64,000 nt of DNA from an uncultured Oscillospiraceae bacterium (GTDB taxonomy: Bacteria > Bacillota > Clostridia > Oscillospirales > Oscillospiraceae): NCBI GenBank assembly GCA_934512135.1, contig CAKSWT010000008.1, positions 1 to 64,000 of the forward strand. Direction: 5' to 3'. Of the stretch, positions 15,588 to 24,520 are shown piece after piece. Position numbers and translations under genes: made by a program. The notes beneath the pieces are model-generated. The model had not been told where the DNA came from. It was given only the letters and a program-made list of their open reading frames with translations, and searched no databases. The stretch's first letter is position 1, and the number at the start of each line of letters is the position of its first letter.

Positions 15588-17450
15588 TTGAATCTTTTGG
15601 AACGAGCAGAGGATCGGGACCAGTTCCTGGCCTTTGGACCGGAAGAGGATCAGGCCCTGTGCAGTGAAATAAGGAGCTTTCTCATCAACAGCGTCTCGAA
15701 AACAGGAGGCCACCTGGCCTCCAATCTGGGCGCTGTTGAGCTGACCATAGCCCTCCATAAGGTCTTTGACCCCTATGTGGACCGCATTGTGTTTGACGTG
15801 GGACATCAGAGCTATGTCCATAAAATGCTCACCGGCCGGGTGGAGGGCTTTGCCCATCTTCGGCAGCTGGGAGGCATGGCAGGCTTTCCGAAGCCCTCGG
15901 AGTCCCCGGCGGACGCCTTTGTGGCGGGGCACGCCTCCAATTCCGTGTCGGTAGCGCTGGGAATGGCTCGGGCCAGGACCCTTTCCGGAGGGGACTACAG
16001 CGTAATTGCCGTCATTGGTGACGGCGCCCTTACCGGAGGCCTGGCCTACGAGGGACTCAACGACGCCGGCCAGAGCAGAGAGCCGCTGATTGTGATCCTC
16101 AACGATAACGGCATGTCCATACAGCCCAATGTGGGGGGCATCTCCAAGTTTCTGGCCCGCCAGCGGCTGAAGCCCTCCTATCTCAGCTTTAAACGGGCCT
16201 TCCACGCCTTCACCAGCCATGCGCCCGGGGGAAAACACCTCTACCACGTGGTCCACCGAATCAAGCTCTGGATGAAGAATGCCCTCATCGGAAGTAATAT
16301 GTTCGATGAGATGGGATTTGTGTACCTTGGCCCGGTGGATGGCCATGACATCAAGAAAATGACCTATCTCCTCCGGCAGGCCAAAGACCTGGCTTGTCCC
16401 GTGCTCCTGCATGTGACCACCACCAAGGGCAGGGGCTACAGCTATGCCGAGGAGAGCCCTGATGAGTTTCACGGAGTTTCCAGCTTCAATGTGGCCTCCG
16501 GCCAGAGCAAAAGCTCCGGAGGGGAGTCCTTTTCCGGGGCCTTTGGAAAGACCATGTGCGCCATGGCCGAGGAGGACCACCGGATCTGCGCCATTACCGC
16601 CGCCATGGAGCAGGGAACGGGACTGACGGAGTTTGCCCAGCGGTTTCCCAAGCGATTCTTTGATGTGGGCATTGCCGAGGGCCACGCCGTCACCATGAGC
16701 TGCGGCATGGCCAAGCAGGGAATGCTTCCTGTGGTGGCAATTTACTCCACATTTCTCCAGCGAGCCTATGATATGCTGATCCACGACGCGGCCATTGGAA
16801 ATCTCCATGTGGTATTTGCAGTGGACCGGGCGGGGCTGGTAGGGGCCGACGGAGAGACGCACCATGGGGTATTTGACCCCTGCTTTCTCCGTACCGTGCC
16901 CCATATGACCGTGCTGTCCCCCGCATCCACCGAGGAGCTCCGAAAGAGCCTTCACTATGCGGTGTATCAGGTGGAGGGGCCGGTGGCGGTACGCTATCCC
17001 CGGGGGGGCAATGAGACCTACGGAGACTGCATTTTGGAAAATACCCTGCTTCGGAAGGGAGGAGATGTGACCATTGTCACCTACGGCCCGCTGGTCTGTG
17101 AGGCCATGGACGGGGCGAGAATCCTCTCCCAGTGTGGCATTCAGGCGGAGATCGTAAAGCTCTGGCAGATTTCCCCGCTGGACCTGACTCTGGTGGAGGA
17201 GTCGGTCCGAAAAACCGGGTATCTTCTGTGTCTGGAGGAGTGCGTGTCCTCCGGCTGCCTGGGCCAGGAGATCGCCGGGAGGCTGCTGGAGCGGGGCGTC
17301 CCCACCAAAGGCGTCCGTCTCCTGAATCTGGGAGAGAACTTTGTGACCCATGGCACCGTGCCACAGCTCCATGCCCTGATGGGCATCGACGGAAAATCGG
17401 TGGCTCGGGCGGTAAAGGAGCTGGTTGGATTTGAAGAAGGAACGACTTGA
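15588..17450 (+). CDS. dxs: 1-deoxy-D-xylulose-5-phosphate synthase
   Basis: A 620-aa thiamine-diphosphate enzyme that joins pyruvate and glyceraldehyde 3-phosphate, the first step of the MEP isoprenoid pathway. Seen: HLASNLGAVELTIALHKVFD near residue 43, the thiamine-binding GDGALTGGLAYEGLNDAG near 145, and the transketolase pyrimidine domain with GIAEGHAVTMSCGMAKQG near 360 and a C-terminal domain from about 490. The start is probably TTG at 15588 (NLLERAEDRDQF); there is no in-frame ATG at the right place and the binding site (AGGTTGTG) is weak. The end overlaps tlyA. Confidence 0.95.
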   Translation: MNLLERAEDRDQFLAFGPEEDQALCSEIRSFLINSVSKTGGHLASNLGAVELTIALHKVFDPYVDRIVFDVGHQSYVHKMLTGRVEGFAHLRQLGGMAGFPKPSESPADAFVAGHASNSVSVALGMARARTLSGGDYSVIAVIGDGALTGGLAYEGLNDAGQSREPLIVILNDNGMSIQPNVGGISKFLARQRLKPSYLSFKRAFHAFTSHAPGGKHLYHVVHRIKLWMKNALIGSNMFDEMGFVYLGPVDGHDIKKMTYLLRQAKDLACPVLLHVTTTKGRGYSYAEESPDEFHGVSSFNVASGQSKSSGGESFSGAFGKTMCAMAEEDHRICAITAAMEQGTGLTEFAQRFPKRFFDVGIAEGHAVTMSCGMAKQGMLPVVAIYSTFLQRAYDMLIHDAAIGNLHVVFAVDRAGLVGADGETHHGVFDPCFLRTVPHMTVLSPASTEELRKSLHYAVYQVEGPVAVRYPRGGNETYGDCILENTLLRKGGDVTIVTYGPLVCEAMDGARILSQCGIQAEIVKLWQISPLDLTLVEESVRKTGYLLCLEECVSSGCLGQEIAGRLLERGVPTKGVRLLNLGENFVTHGTVPQLHALMGIDGKSVARAVKELVGFEEGTT

Positions 17451-18231
17451 CCTGGTGCTGTGCCAGAAGGGGCTGTGCGACAGCCGCACCAAGGCTCAGG
17501 CGCTGATTATGGAGGGCCTGGTGTTTGTGGGGGAGCAGCGGGTGGATAAGCCCGGGACCCCGGTGGACCCGGAGGCCTCCATTGAGGTCCGGGGAAAGCT
17601 CTGTCCCTATGTGAGCCGGGGAGGGCTGAAGCTGGAGAAGGCCCTGGATTATTTCGGGGTAGACCCTACAAATTATGTGTGCAGCGATTCCGGGGCATCC
17701 ACCGGGGGCTTTACCGACTGCCTGCTCCAAAAAGGGGCCAAAAAGGTCTTTGCAATTGACGTGGGCTACGGGCAGCTGGCCTGGAGTATTCGCAGTGACT
17801 CCAGAGTGGTGGTTATGGAGCGGACGAACATCCGAAATGTCACCCCGGAGGACATCGGTGAGCCTCTGGACCTCAGTGTGGTGGACGTGTCCTTTATTTC
17901 CCTGAAAATCGTTCTGCCGGTGATTCAGAAGCTCCTGGGACCCAAGGGCCAGGTGCTCTGCCTGATCAAGCCTCAGTTTGAGGCGGGCAAGGACAAGGTG
18001 GGAAAGAAGGGCGTGGTTCGGGAGCTATCCACCCATATTGAGGTGCTGGAGAGCTTTCTGGCCATGGCCCGGGGTTTGGGCTTTACCGTGGTGGACCTCA
18101 CCTATTCCCCGGTAAAGGGTCCTGAGGGCAATATTGAGTTTTTGGGACATCTGTCCCTGGAGCCGGTGGAGGCCAAGGCGTTCTCCCCGGAGCAAGTGGC
18201 CCGGGAGGCCCACGAAACGCTGAAGGGGTGA
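17425..18231 (+). CDS. tlyA: TlyA family rRNA (cytidine-2'-O)-methyltransferase
   Basis: A 268-aa S-adenosylmethionine-dependent methyltransferase with an N-terminal S4 RNA-binding domain (ERLDLVLCQKGLCDSRTKAQALIMEGLVFV, described here in two parts, residues 4-55) and a C-terminal FtsJ-like methyltransferase domain with DSGASTGGFTDCLLQKGA near residue 90 and VVDVSFISL near 153. Family members methylate rRNA and some have hemolysin-like names. Start is TTG at 17425 or 17431, with AAAGGAG just upstream; it overlaps dxs by 26 bp. Next to nadK, argR and recN as in many Firmicutes. Confidence 0.92.
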   Translation: MDLKKERLDLVLCQKGLCDSRTKAQALIMEGLVFVGEQRVDKPGTPVDPEASIEVRGKLCPYVSRGGLKLEKALDYFGVDPTNYVCSDSGASTGGFTDCLLQKGAKKVFAIDVGYGQLAWSIRSDSRVVVMERTNIRNVTPEDIGEPLDLSVVDVSFISLKIVLPVIQKLLGPKGQVLCLIKPQFEAGKDKVGKKGVVRELSTHIEVLESFLAMARGLGFTVVDLTYSPVKGPEGNIEFLGHLSLEPVEAKAFSPEQVAREAHETLKG

Positions 18232-18236
18232 AGGCC

Positions 18237-19097
18237 ATGAAGAACATCACACTGATGCCCAATCCCTATCGGGACCGGGGCTTTCAGATCACCCGGGAAG
18301 CGGAGCGTATTCTGAAGGATCACGGAGCCCAGGTGCAGATCTGCCTGCCCTTTCACGTGGACCGGAGCCATGAGCTTCCGGAGAATATACGGTTTGTCAC
18401 CATGGAGGAGGCGCTGCGGCGCTGTGACCTGATGATTTGCTTTGGCGGCGACGGTACCATCCTCCATGCGGCCCGTCTGGTGGGCAATCGGGACGTCCCC
18501 ATGCTGGGGGTAAACACCGGCACAATGGGCTTTTTGGCGGAGCTGGAGCACGATGAGCTGGAGCTGCTGCCTCAGGTCCTGGAGGAGGGGCTTACCTACG
18601 AGCGGCGGATGATGATCCATGTGGCGGTGAAGCGGAACGGCCGGGTGATTTTTGAGGATAACGCCCTCAACGACGCCGTCATTACCAAAGGGGCGGTGGC
18701 CCGGGTCATTCAGCTCACCGTGGACTGTGACCAGACCGAGGCCATGCGTTTTGACGGAGACGGCCTGGTGATCGCCACCCCCACCGGCACCACCGCCTAC
18801 TCCATGTCCGCAGGGGGTCCCATTGTGGAGCCCACGGCCCAAAACATTATCGTCACGCCCATTTGCGCCCATGCCATGGGTATCCGCTCTCTGGTGCTGA
18901 TGAAGGACCGGGTGGTTACCTGCCGGGTGGGCCGCATTGGCAAGCGCAGCGCCTTTTTGTCGGTGGACGGGGGAAAGGCCGTGCGGCTGAGCGCTGAGGA
19001 CAGCGTGGTGGTTACCACCTCCCGCCGGTTTGTGCGGCTGGCCAAGATCAAAAACGCCAGCTATTACGGAACGCTTATCAATAAATTTCAGGGGTAA
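18237..19097 (+). CDS. nadK: NAD kinase
   Basis: A 286-aa NAD(+) kinase that makes NADP. The diagnostic GGDGT motif occurs in CFGGDGTILHAAR near residue 65, NTGTMGFLAELE follows near 90, and the TPTGTTAYSMSAGGPIVEP segment is near 180. I choose the ATG at 18237 with GAAGGGGTG upstream; a GTG 9 bp earlier would have no room for a binding site. The gene begins 6 bp after the tlyA stop and is followed at once by argR. Confidence 0.94.
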   Translation: MKNITLMPNPYRDRGFQITREAERILKDHGAQVQICLPFHVDRSHELPENIRFVTMEEALRRCDLMICFGGDGTILHAARLVGNRDVPMLGVNTGTMGFLAELEHDELELLPQVLEEGLTYERRMMIHVAVKRNGRVIFEDNALNDAVITKGAVARVIQLTVDCDQTEAMRFDGDGLVIATPTGTTAYSMSAGGPIVEPTAQNIIVTPICAHAMGIRSLVLMKDRVVTCRVGRIGKRSAFLSVDGGKAVRLSAEDSVVVTTSRRFVRLAKIKNASYYGTLINKFQG

Positions 19098-19103
19098 TTG
19101 TCT

Positions 19104-19562
19104 ATGAAAAGCCAGCGTCAATCCAAAATATTGGAACTTATTGCCCAGCGGGACATCGAAACGCAGGAGCAGCTTTTGGCTGCCCTGGAGGAGAACGGCT
19201 TCCGCAGTACTCAGGCCACCATTTCCCGGGACATCAAAGAGCTGCGCATTGTCAAGGAGCTCTCTGCCGTCGGGACCTATCGGTATACGGTTCAGCAGAA
19301 TGAGGCGGCAAACTTTTTCTCCCGGCTCAACAACATCTTCCACGAGTGCGTGGTCAAGCTGGACTATGCCCAGAATATCGTCATCATTAAGACGCTGCCT
19401 GGGCTGGCCGCTGCGGCCTGTTCTGCGGTGGACGGCATGGATACCCCTTCTGTGGCGGGCACCATCGCCGGAGATGATACGGGCCTGATCGTCATGCGGG
19501 ATTCGGAATACGCCCGGGAGTTCTGTGAGGAGCTTCGGGGGATCATCAACAGAGCGAGGTAA
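19104..19562 (+). CDS. argR: arginine repressor ArgR
   Basis: A 152-aa transcription regulator of arginine metabolism. The N-terminal winged helix holds RQSKILELIAQRDIETQEQLLAALEENGF, described here in short form, and STQATISRDIKELRIVK near residue 43; the C-terminal arginine-binding domain has VVKLDYAQNIVIIKTLPGLA near residue 87 and the GTIAGDDTGLIV motif near 125. The ATG at 19104 is preferred over a TTG 6 bp upstream. It is placed between nadK and recN, the conserved order in Clostridia. Confidence 0.94.
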   Translation: MKSQRQSKILELIAQRDIETQEQLLAALEENGFRSTQATISRDIKELRIVKELSAVGTYRYTVQQNEAANFFSRLNNIFHECVVKLDYAQNIVIIKTLPGLAAAACSAVDGMDTPSVAGTIAGDDTGLIVMRDSEYAREFCEELRGIINRAR

Positions 19563-19568
19563 CGACTT

Positions 19569-21221
19569 ATGCTGGAGCTGCTGCACATTGAGAATATCGC
19601 TGTCATCGAACAGGCGGATATCACCTTCCAGCCGGGGCTTAACGTCCTGACCGGTGAGACGGGTGCGGGCAAATCCATCGTTATTGACGCCATTTCCGCC
19701 ATTCTTGGCCAGCGGGCCTACCGGGATGCCATCCGGACCGGCACCAATCGGGCCAGAATCTCGGCGGTGTTTCAGGGGGTGCCGGAGTACCCCTGGTTCC
19801 GGGAAAATGGCATATCCCACAGCGAGGAGCTGCTGATTCAGCGGGAGATTTACGCCGATGGGCGGAACGTCTGCCGGGTGGGGGGCCAGCCGGTGACGGT
19901 GACCATGCTCCGAGGCCTGGGGCAGCAGCTGATTCAAATCCACGGCCAGCATGACTCGGCCCAGCTCTTTGACGAGGCCAATCACTTGGGCGTTTTGGAC
20001 GCCTTCGCAGACCACGAGGCGCTGCTGGAGCAGTATCAAAGGGCTTATCGAGAAATGGACGATCTGCGAAAGGAAATTCGCAGCCTCACCATGGACGAGG
20101 CGGAGAAGCTCCGGCGCGTGGAAACGCTGAAATATCAAATCCAGGAGATCCAGCGGGCGGAGCTCCACCCGGGAGAGGACCAGGAGCTGGAGCAGCAGCG
20201 GAACCTCATGCGTTCGGGAGAAAAGCTCCTTTCTGCGCTCAATCAGGCAGCGGAGGCCCTATATGGCGGGGAGGACACCGATGGCGCTGCGGCCCTTACG
20301 GCCCAGGCGGCCCGGGCGCTCTCTGGGGTGTCCGGGGCATCCCGGGAGGTGGAGCGACTTGCCACCCTGGTGGAGGAGCTTGGCTACAGTGTCCAGGATG
20401 TAGCGGAGCAGGTCCGGGATGTGCGGGACAGCTTCGACTTTTCTCCCGGGGCCCTGGAGGCCGTGGAGTCCCGGCTGGATGTGATTCATCGGCTTCGCCG
20501 GAAATACGGCGCCGACTGTACGGAAATTCTGGCTTATCTGGATCAGTGCGTCCGGGAGCTGGAGGCCATTGAGGTCTCCGACGATACCATTGCCCGGCTT
20601 CAGAAGGTCCTGAAGGGGAAAAAGCGGGCAGCCCGCACCCTGGCGGATCAGCTCAGCGCCTCTCGACAGGCTGCGGCAGAACGATTTGCCGCCCGTCTGG
20701 TGGAGGAGCTTCGGCAGTTGGATATGCCCCGGGTGCAGTTTTGCTGTGATCTCACACCCAAGGCCCATCTGGACGAGACCGGTGGAGACAACTGCCGGTT
20801 CCTGATGTCCGCCAACGTAGGGGAGGAGCTTCGGCAGATGAGCCGTGTGGCCTCCGGCGGTGAGTTGGCCAGAATCATGCTGGCGATGAAAAATGTCATG
20901 AGTGAAAAAGACCAAATTCCCACCATGATCTTCGACGAGGTGGACACCGGCGTCAGCGGACGGGCCGCCCAGAAGGTGGCGGAGAAGCTCCACCGGGTGT
21001 CCCAAGGCCGGCAGGTCCTCTGTGTGACCCACCTGCCCCAGATTGCCGCCATGGCGGATACCCATTTCCTCATTTCCAAGGCGGAGCAGCAGGGGAGAAC
21101 CTATACCTCTGTTACGCCTCTGGACCGGGAGGGGCGGAAGGCGGAGATCGCCCGACTGATCGGTGGTGCGCGGATCACCGAAAACACCATGAAGAGCGCA
21201 GAAGAAATGCTTCTCCGGTGA
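19569..21221 (+). CDS. recN: DNA repair protein RecN
   Basis: A 550-aa SMC-like ATPase that acts early in double-strand break repair. Walker A is LTGETGAGKSIV near residue 29, two coiled-coil arms flank a short hinge in the middle, the signature-like VASGGELARIMLA lies near 428 and Walker B is PTMIFDEVDTGVSG near 452. Length is typical. It is the last gene of the nusB operon; its stop codon sits within the stem of a terminator hairpin. Confidence 0.95.
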   Translation: MLELLHIENIAVIEQADITFQPGLNVLTGETGAGKSIVIDAISAILGQRAYRDAIRTGTNRARISAVFQGVPEYPWFRENGISHSEELLIQREIYADGRNVCRVGGQPVTVTMLRGLGQQLIQIHGQHDSAQLFDEANHLGVLDAFADHEALLEQYQRAYREMDDLRKEIRSLTMDEAEKLRRVETLKYQIQEIQRAELHPGEDQELEQQRNLMRSGEKLLSALNQAAEALYGGEDTDGAAALTAQAARALSGVSGASREVERLATLVEELGYSVQDVAEQVRDVRDSFDFSPGALEAVESRLDVIHRLRRKYGADCTEILAYLDQCVRELEAIEVSDDTIARLQKVLKGKKRAARTLADQLSASRQAAAERFAARLVEELRQLDMPRVQFCCDLTPKAHLDETGGDNCRFLMSANVGEELRQMSRVASGGELARIMLAMKNVMSEKDQIPTMIFDEVDTGVSGRAAQKVAEKLHRVSQGRQVLCVTHLPQIAAMADTHFLISKAEQQGRTYTSVTPLDREGRKAEIARLIGGARITENTMKSAEEMLLR

Positions 21222-21242
21222 GCCACCTCCTTCACCGGAGAA
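21211..21242 (+). terminator. terminator at the end of the nusB-recN operon
   Basis: A perfect 11-bp inverted repeat (TTCTCCGGTGA / TCACCGGAGAA, 10-nt loop) followed by a short TTT. The recN TGA lies inside the left arm. Confidence 0.6.
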
Positions 21243-21267
21243 TTTCATGGAATTTTGCGAAAAACAC

Positions 21268-21296
21268 TTGACAATCCTCCTGCGGCATGGTATTAT
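21268..21296 (+). promoter_or_regulatory. promoter of tRNA-Ser
   Basis: A perfect TTGACA (21268-21273), 17-bp spacer and TATTAT (21291-21296), ending 30 bp before the tRNA. Confidence 0.8.
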
Positions 21297-21326
21297 AACC
21301 GAGCTGTCTGAGACAGCACAATATCT

Positions 21327-21418
21327 GGAGAGATGGCTGAGCTGGCCGAAGGCGCACGATTGGAAATCGTGTAGGCGTTAATAGCGTCTCGAGGGTTCGA
21401 ATCCCTCTCTCTCCGCCA
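21327..21418 (+). tRNA. tRNA-Ser (anticodon GGA)
   Basis: A 92-nt class II tRNA. The acceptor stem pairs GGAGAGA (21327-21333) with TCTCTCC (21408-21414), with discriminator G and an encoded CCA (21416-21418). The anticodon arm is CACGA, loop TTGGAAA, TCGTG, with anticodon GGA at 21362-21364, reading UCC and UCU. A long variable arm (about 21372-21391) and the T-arm GAGGGTTCGAATCCCTC are present. Confidence 0.97.
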
Positions 21419-21419
21419 A

Positions 21420-21455
21420 GCCGCCGCAGGTGTTTCCACTTGCGGCGGCTTTTTT
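21420..21455 (+). terminator. intrinsic terminator after tRNA-Ser
   Basis: A 13-bp stem with one G-U pair (GCCGCCGCAGGTG / CACTTGCGGCGGC, 4-nt loop) followed by six T. A strong canonical terminator. Confidence 0.92.
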
Positions 21456-21490
21456 GCAATGGGAAAAGTAAATGTGTAAGGAGTAAATGT

Positions 21491-22849
21491 ATGAAGCGAG
21501 AGTCATTTCAATCCCGGCTGGGCTTTCTGCTGGTCAGCGCTGGCTGCGCCATCGGCATCGGCAATGTCTGGCGGTTCCCCTTTGTGGTGGGGCAGAATGG
21601 CGGCGGCCTGTTTGTGCTGCTGTATCTGGTCTTTCTGGTGATTATGGGTCTGCCGGTGCTTACCATGGAGCTGGCTGTGGGACGAGCCAGCCGGAAAAGT
21701 GCGGTCCTGGGCTATAAGGCCCTGGAGAAGCCTAAGAGCAAGTGGCATATCCACGGCTGGTTTGCCATTCTGGGCTGCTATATCCTTATGATGTACTACA
21801 CCACCGTCTCCGGGTGGATGCTGGACTATTTTGTAAGGTTCACCGCCGGTACCTTCCGGCACGGCATGGAGGCCTCCGCCGCAGAGGCTGTGTTTGGCCA
21901 AATGCTGTCGGATCCCCTGGAAATGGGACTCTTTATGGTCATCACCGTGGTGACGGGCTTTCTGGTGTGTAGCCGGGGGCTCCAGAACGGCCTGGAAAAA
22001 ATCAGCAAGTACATGATGAGCGCATTGTTGGTCCTGATCGTGGTGCTGGCTATTCACAGCCTCACGTTGTCCGGCGCCGCTCAGGGACTGAAATTCTACC
22101 TGGTGCCCAATCTTTCGGCAGTCCGGGAGGTGGGGATTGGCAGCGTCATTTCTGCGGCCATGAATCAGTCCTTCTTCACCTTGAGCCTTGGGGTGGCAGC
22201 TATGGAGATCTTTGGAAGCTATATGAACAAGGAGCACACCCTGGCAGGGGAGGGCGTTCGAATCTGCGCCCTGGATACCTTTGTGGCGGTACTCAGCGGC
22301 CTGATTATTTTCCCCGCCTGCTTTAGCTACGGCGTGGAGGTGGGGGCCGGTCCCAGCCTGATCTTCCAGACTCTGCCCAACGTGTTTGTGAATATGGCCG
22401 GGGGCAGAATCTGGGGGGCCCTGTTCTTCCTGTTTATGACCTTCGCCAGCTTTTCCACGGTGATTGCCGTGTTTGAGAATATTATGTCCTTTTGTATGGA
22501 CATGTTCGGCTGGAGCCGAAAGAAGGCGGCTCTGGTCAACTGTGTTGTGATTCTGATTGCCTCCATGCCCTGTGTGCTGGGATACAACCTCTGGTCTGAT
22601 CTCCATATCATCGGAGCCCGGGATGTGCTGGACAGTGAGGACTTCCTGGTGAGCAATCTGCTTCTGCCCATCGGCTCTCTGATTTATCTGCTGTTCTGTG
22701 TGTCCAAGTGGGGCTGGGGCGCCAGGAACTACTTCAACGAGGTCAATACTGGTCGGGGCCTGAAGCTCAAACCCTGGCTGAAGCCGTACTTCCAGTTTGT
22801 TCTGCCCATTCTGATTCTGATCATTCTGATTCAGGGGCTGCTGCCGTAA
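21491..22849 (+). CDS. neurotransmitter:sodium symporter (NSS/SNF) family transporter
   Basis: A 452-aa Na+-coupled amino acid symporter of the LeuT fold with about eleven membrane helices. The start GFLLVSAGCAIGIGNVWRFPFVVGQNGGG contains the unwound TM1 motif GxxNVWRFP (residues about 10-30, described in fragments), with Gly-rich Na+ and substrate contacts. TM6/TM8 segments ASFSTVIAVFENIMS near 315 bear the Ser/Thr of the second Na+ site. Start at ATG 21491 (MKRESFQ) after AAGGAG. It probably imports an amino acid such as tryptophan, tyrosine or glutamate; the substrate cannot be read. Transcribed alone. Confidence 0.9.
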   Translation: MKRESFQSRLGFLLVSAGCAIGIGNVWRFPFVVGQNGGGLFVLLYLVFLVIMGLPVLTMELAVGRASRKSAVLGYKALEKPKSKWHIHGWFAILGCYILMMYYTTVSGWMLDYFVRFTAGTFRHGMEASAAEAVFGQMLSDPLEMGLFMVITVVTGFLVCSRGLQNGLEKISKYMMSALLVLIVVLAIHSLTLSGAAQGLKFYLVPNLSAVREVGIGSVISAAMNQSFFTLSLGVAAMEIFGSYMNKEHTLAGEGVRICALDTFVAVLSGLIIFPACFSYGVEVGAGPSLIFQTLPNVFVNMAGGRIWGALFFLFMTFASFSTVIAVFENIMSFCMDMFGWSRKKAALVNCVVILIASMPCVLGYNLWSDLHIIGARDVLDSEDFLVSNLLLPIGSLIYLLFCVSKWGWGARNYFNEVNTGRGLKLKPWLKPYFQFVLPILILIILIQGLLP

Positions 22850-22855
22850 CGAAAT

Positions 22856-22883
22856 CCGCCGCAGAGGCTGTCCTCTGCGGCGG
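22856..22883 (+). terminator. hairpin between convergent symporter and macro-domain genes
   Basis: A perfect 12-bp stem (CCGCCGCAGAGG / CCTCTGCGGCGG, loop CTGT) followed by TCCTTAT. It lies between convergent genes and could serve both, although the T-runs are short. Confidence 0.65.
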
Positions 22884-22886
22884 TCC

Positions 22887-23384
22887 TTATACCAGCCCCA
22901 TATTCTTTGCCAGTCCATAGGCCTCTTTGTCATAGAGCACCAGATATACTGCCATCTGGTGAGTCTGGAGAAAGTCCCGGATGGTCTCCACGGCCACCTG
23001 AATTGCGGCCTTCTTGGGGTATCCGTACACACCGGCGGAGATCAGCGGAAACGCCACAGATCGGCAGCCCTGCGTCGCGGCGAGGGACAGGGACCGGCGA
23101 TAACAGCTGCGCAGCAACGCCTCCTCGCCCTGCCCGCCTCCGTGCCAAATGGGTCCTACGGTGTGGATGACGTATTGGCAGGGCAGACGATAGCCTTTTG
23201 TGAGCTTGGCGTCCCCGGTGGGGCAGCCATGAAGGCTCCGGCACGCCCAAAGCAGCTCCGGCCCGGCGGCCCGGTGAATGCAGCCGTCAACGCCGCCGCC
23301 TCCCAGCAGGGTCTCGTTAGCGGCGTTGACAATGGCGTCTACCGCCAGAGTGGTAATGTCTGATTGTATGATCGACAGTGGCAT
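22887..23384 (-). CDS. macro domain protein (ADP-ribose binding/hydrolase)
   Basis: About 165 aa, a single stand-alone macro domain, resembling the YmdB/MacroD group that removes O-acetyl-ADP-ribose or ADP-ribose from proteins. Hallmarks are DAIVNAANETLLGGGGVDGCIHRAAGPELL near residue 18 (the NAAN and GGGV(D)G(A)IH motifs) and PLISAGVYGYPK near 115. I choose ATG 23384 (MPLSIIQSD) with AGAAGGA 7-8 nt upstream; the open frame extends 40 codons farther but that part is not macro-like. It is divergent from the dehydrogenase gene. Confidence 0.9.
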   Translation of the reverse strand: MPLSIIQSDITTLAVDAIVNAANETLLGGGGVDGCIHRAAGPELLWACRSLHGCPTGDAKLTKGYRLPCQYVIHTVGPIWHGGGQGEEALLRSCYRRSLSLAATQGCRSVAFPLISAGVYGYPKKAAIQVAVETIRDFLQTHQMAVYLVLYDKEAYGLAKNMGLV

Positions 23385-23455
23385 AGCCATTCCTTCTTTC
23401 TCTGGGTTTTCTCCATTGTAGGGCTCCCGGAGGGGGTTGTCAAGGGCGGTTTTTG

Positions 23456-23484
23456 TTGACGCAGGGGCGTTTTTGCGGTATGAT
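23456..23484 (+). promoter_or_regulatory. promoter of the D-2-hydroxyacid dehydrogenase gene
   Basis: TTGACG (23456-23461), 17-bp spacer, TATGAT (23479-23484), 46 bp before the start codon. Confidence 0.75.
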
Positions 23485-23529
23485 GTCAGGGTTGTCGAGA
23501 GCATTCGACATTTTTGGGAGGAACGAGAG

Positions 23530-24507
23530 ATGAAGTTATTTGTGTATGGGTATCGACCCTATGACGAGGAAGAGGCCTTCCGCCGCTATGCGGAGCAGTT
23601 TGATGTGACGGTTGGTCTGTGCGAGGAGCAGCCCTCTATGGATAACGCCGCCTTGGCGGAAGGGTATGACGCCATCTCTATCGTCTCTACGGAAATGCCC
23701 CAACAGCTGATCGTCCGGTTTCGGGCGCTGGGCATCCGAATGATTTCCACCCGTACGGTGGGCTACGACCACATTGATCTGAATACCGCCAAAACCGTGG
23801 GAATCCATGTGTCCAACGCCACCTATAGTCCCTGTGGCGTGGCGGATTACACAGTGATGCTGATTCTCATGGCCCTGCGCCGCTGCAAGCGCATCCTCCA
23901 GCGGGCGGATATTCACGATTTCACGCTGCCGGGAATCATCGGCCGGGAGCTGCGCAGCTGCACCGTGGGGGTTCTGGGCACCGGGAAGATTGGCCGGACG
24001 GTGCTGGAGGATCTGTCCGGTTTTGGCTGTCGGCGTCTGGCCTACAGCCGGACCCCGGACCCGTCCCTGGGGGTGGAATATGTGTCCCTGGATGAAATTC
24101 TTGCCCGGTCCGATGTGCTGACCTTTCATATGCCCCTAAACGAGGCCAGCTATCATCTCATCGACCACGCCGCCATTGCCAAAATGAAGGACGGGGTGGT
24201 GCTGGTGAACACGGCCCGAGGGGGCCTGATTGAGTCCGAGGCCTTGATCGAGGGGTTGGAGTGCGGGAAAATCGGTGCAGCGGCTCTGGATGTGCTGGAA
24301 AACGAGGCGGGACTGTACCATCAGGATAAGCGCTGGGCGCAGATTCGCCACCGGGCCATGAGCATTTTAAAGGATATGCCCAATGTGATTGTCACTCCCC
24401 ATATGGCCTTCTACACCCAAGAGGCCATTGATGACATGGTGGGCCACAGCGTGGAGAGCTGCGTGCTGGAGCTCTCCGGCAAGGAAAACCCCTGGCGGGT
24501 GGTGTGA
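23530..24507 (+). CDS. D-2-hydroxyacid dehydrogenase, D-lactate dehydrogenase type
   Basis: A 325-aa NAD-dependent dehydrogenase of the D-lactate/VanH/hydroxyisocaproate group. The Rossmann motif is GVLGTGKIGRTV near residue 147, the catalytic Arg lies in NTARGGLIES near 228, Glu in DVLENEAGLYHQD near 255, and the catalytic His in TPHMAFYTQEA near 288. The ATG at 23530 gives MKLFVYGYRPYDEE and has GGGAGGA upstream. It could reduce pyruvate or a branched or aromatic 2-oxoacid; sequence alone does not decide. The exonuclease gene follows 13 bp later, perhaps co-transcribed. Confidence 0.9.
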   Translation: MKLFVYGYRPYDEEEAFRRYAEQFDVTVGLCEEQPSMDNAALAEGYDAISIVSTEMPQQLIVRFRALGIRMISTRTVGYDHIDLNTAKTVGIHVSNATYSPCGVADYTVMLILMALRRCKRILQRADIHDFTLPGIIGRELRSCTVGVLGTGKIGRTVLEDLSGFGCRRLAYSRTPDPSLGVEYVSLDEILARSDVLTFHMPLNEASYHLIDHAAIAKMKDGVVLVNTARGGLIESEALIEGLECGKIGAAALDVLENEAGLYHQDKRWAQIRHRAMSILKDMPNVIVTPHMAFYTQEAIDDMVGHSVESCVLELSGKENPWRVV

Positions 24508-24520
24508 GAAAGGAAAGCCT

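Noticed and set aside
15543..17492. A 649-codon minus-strand frame opposite dxs
   Set aside because: It is the shadow of dxs; low-complexity Gly/His-rich composition is typical of reversed high-GC coding sequence, and the opposite strand has a complete enzyme.
18102..20168. A 688-codon minus-strand frame opposite nadK, argR and recN
   Set aside because: It crosses three well-recognised genes on the other strand and has no binding site or family signal.
21503..23032. A 509-codon minus-strand frame opposite the NSS transporter
   Set aside because: Antisense shadow with His/Gln-rich composition; the plus-strand transporter is clear.
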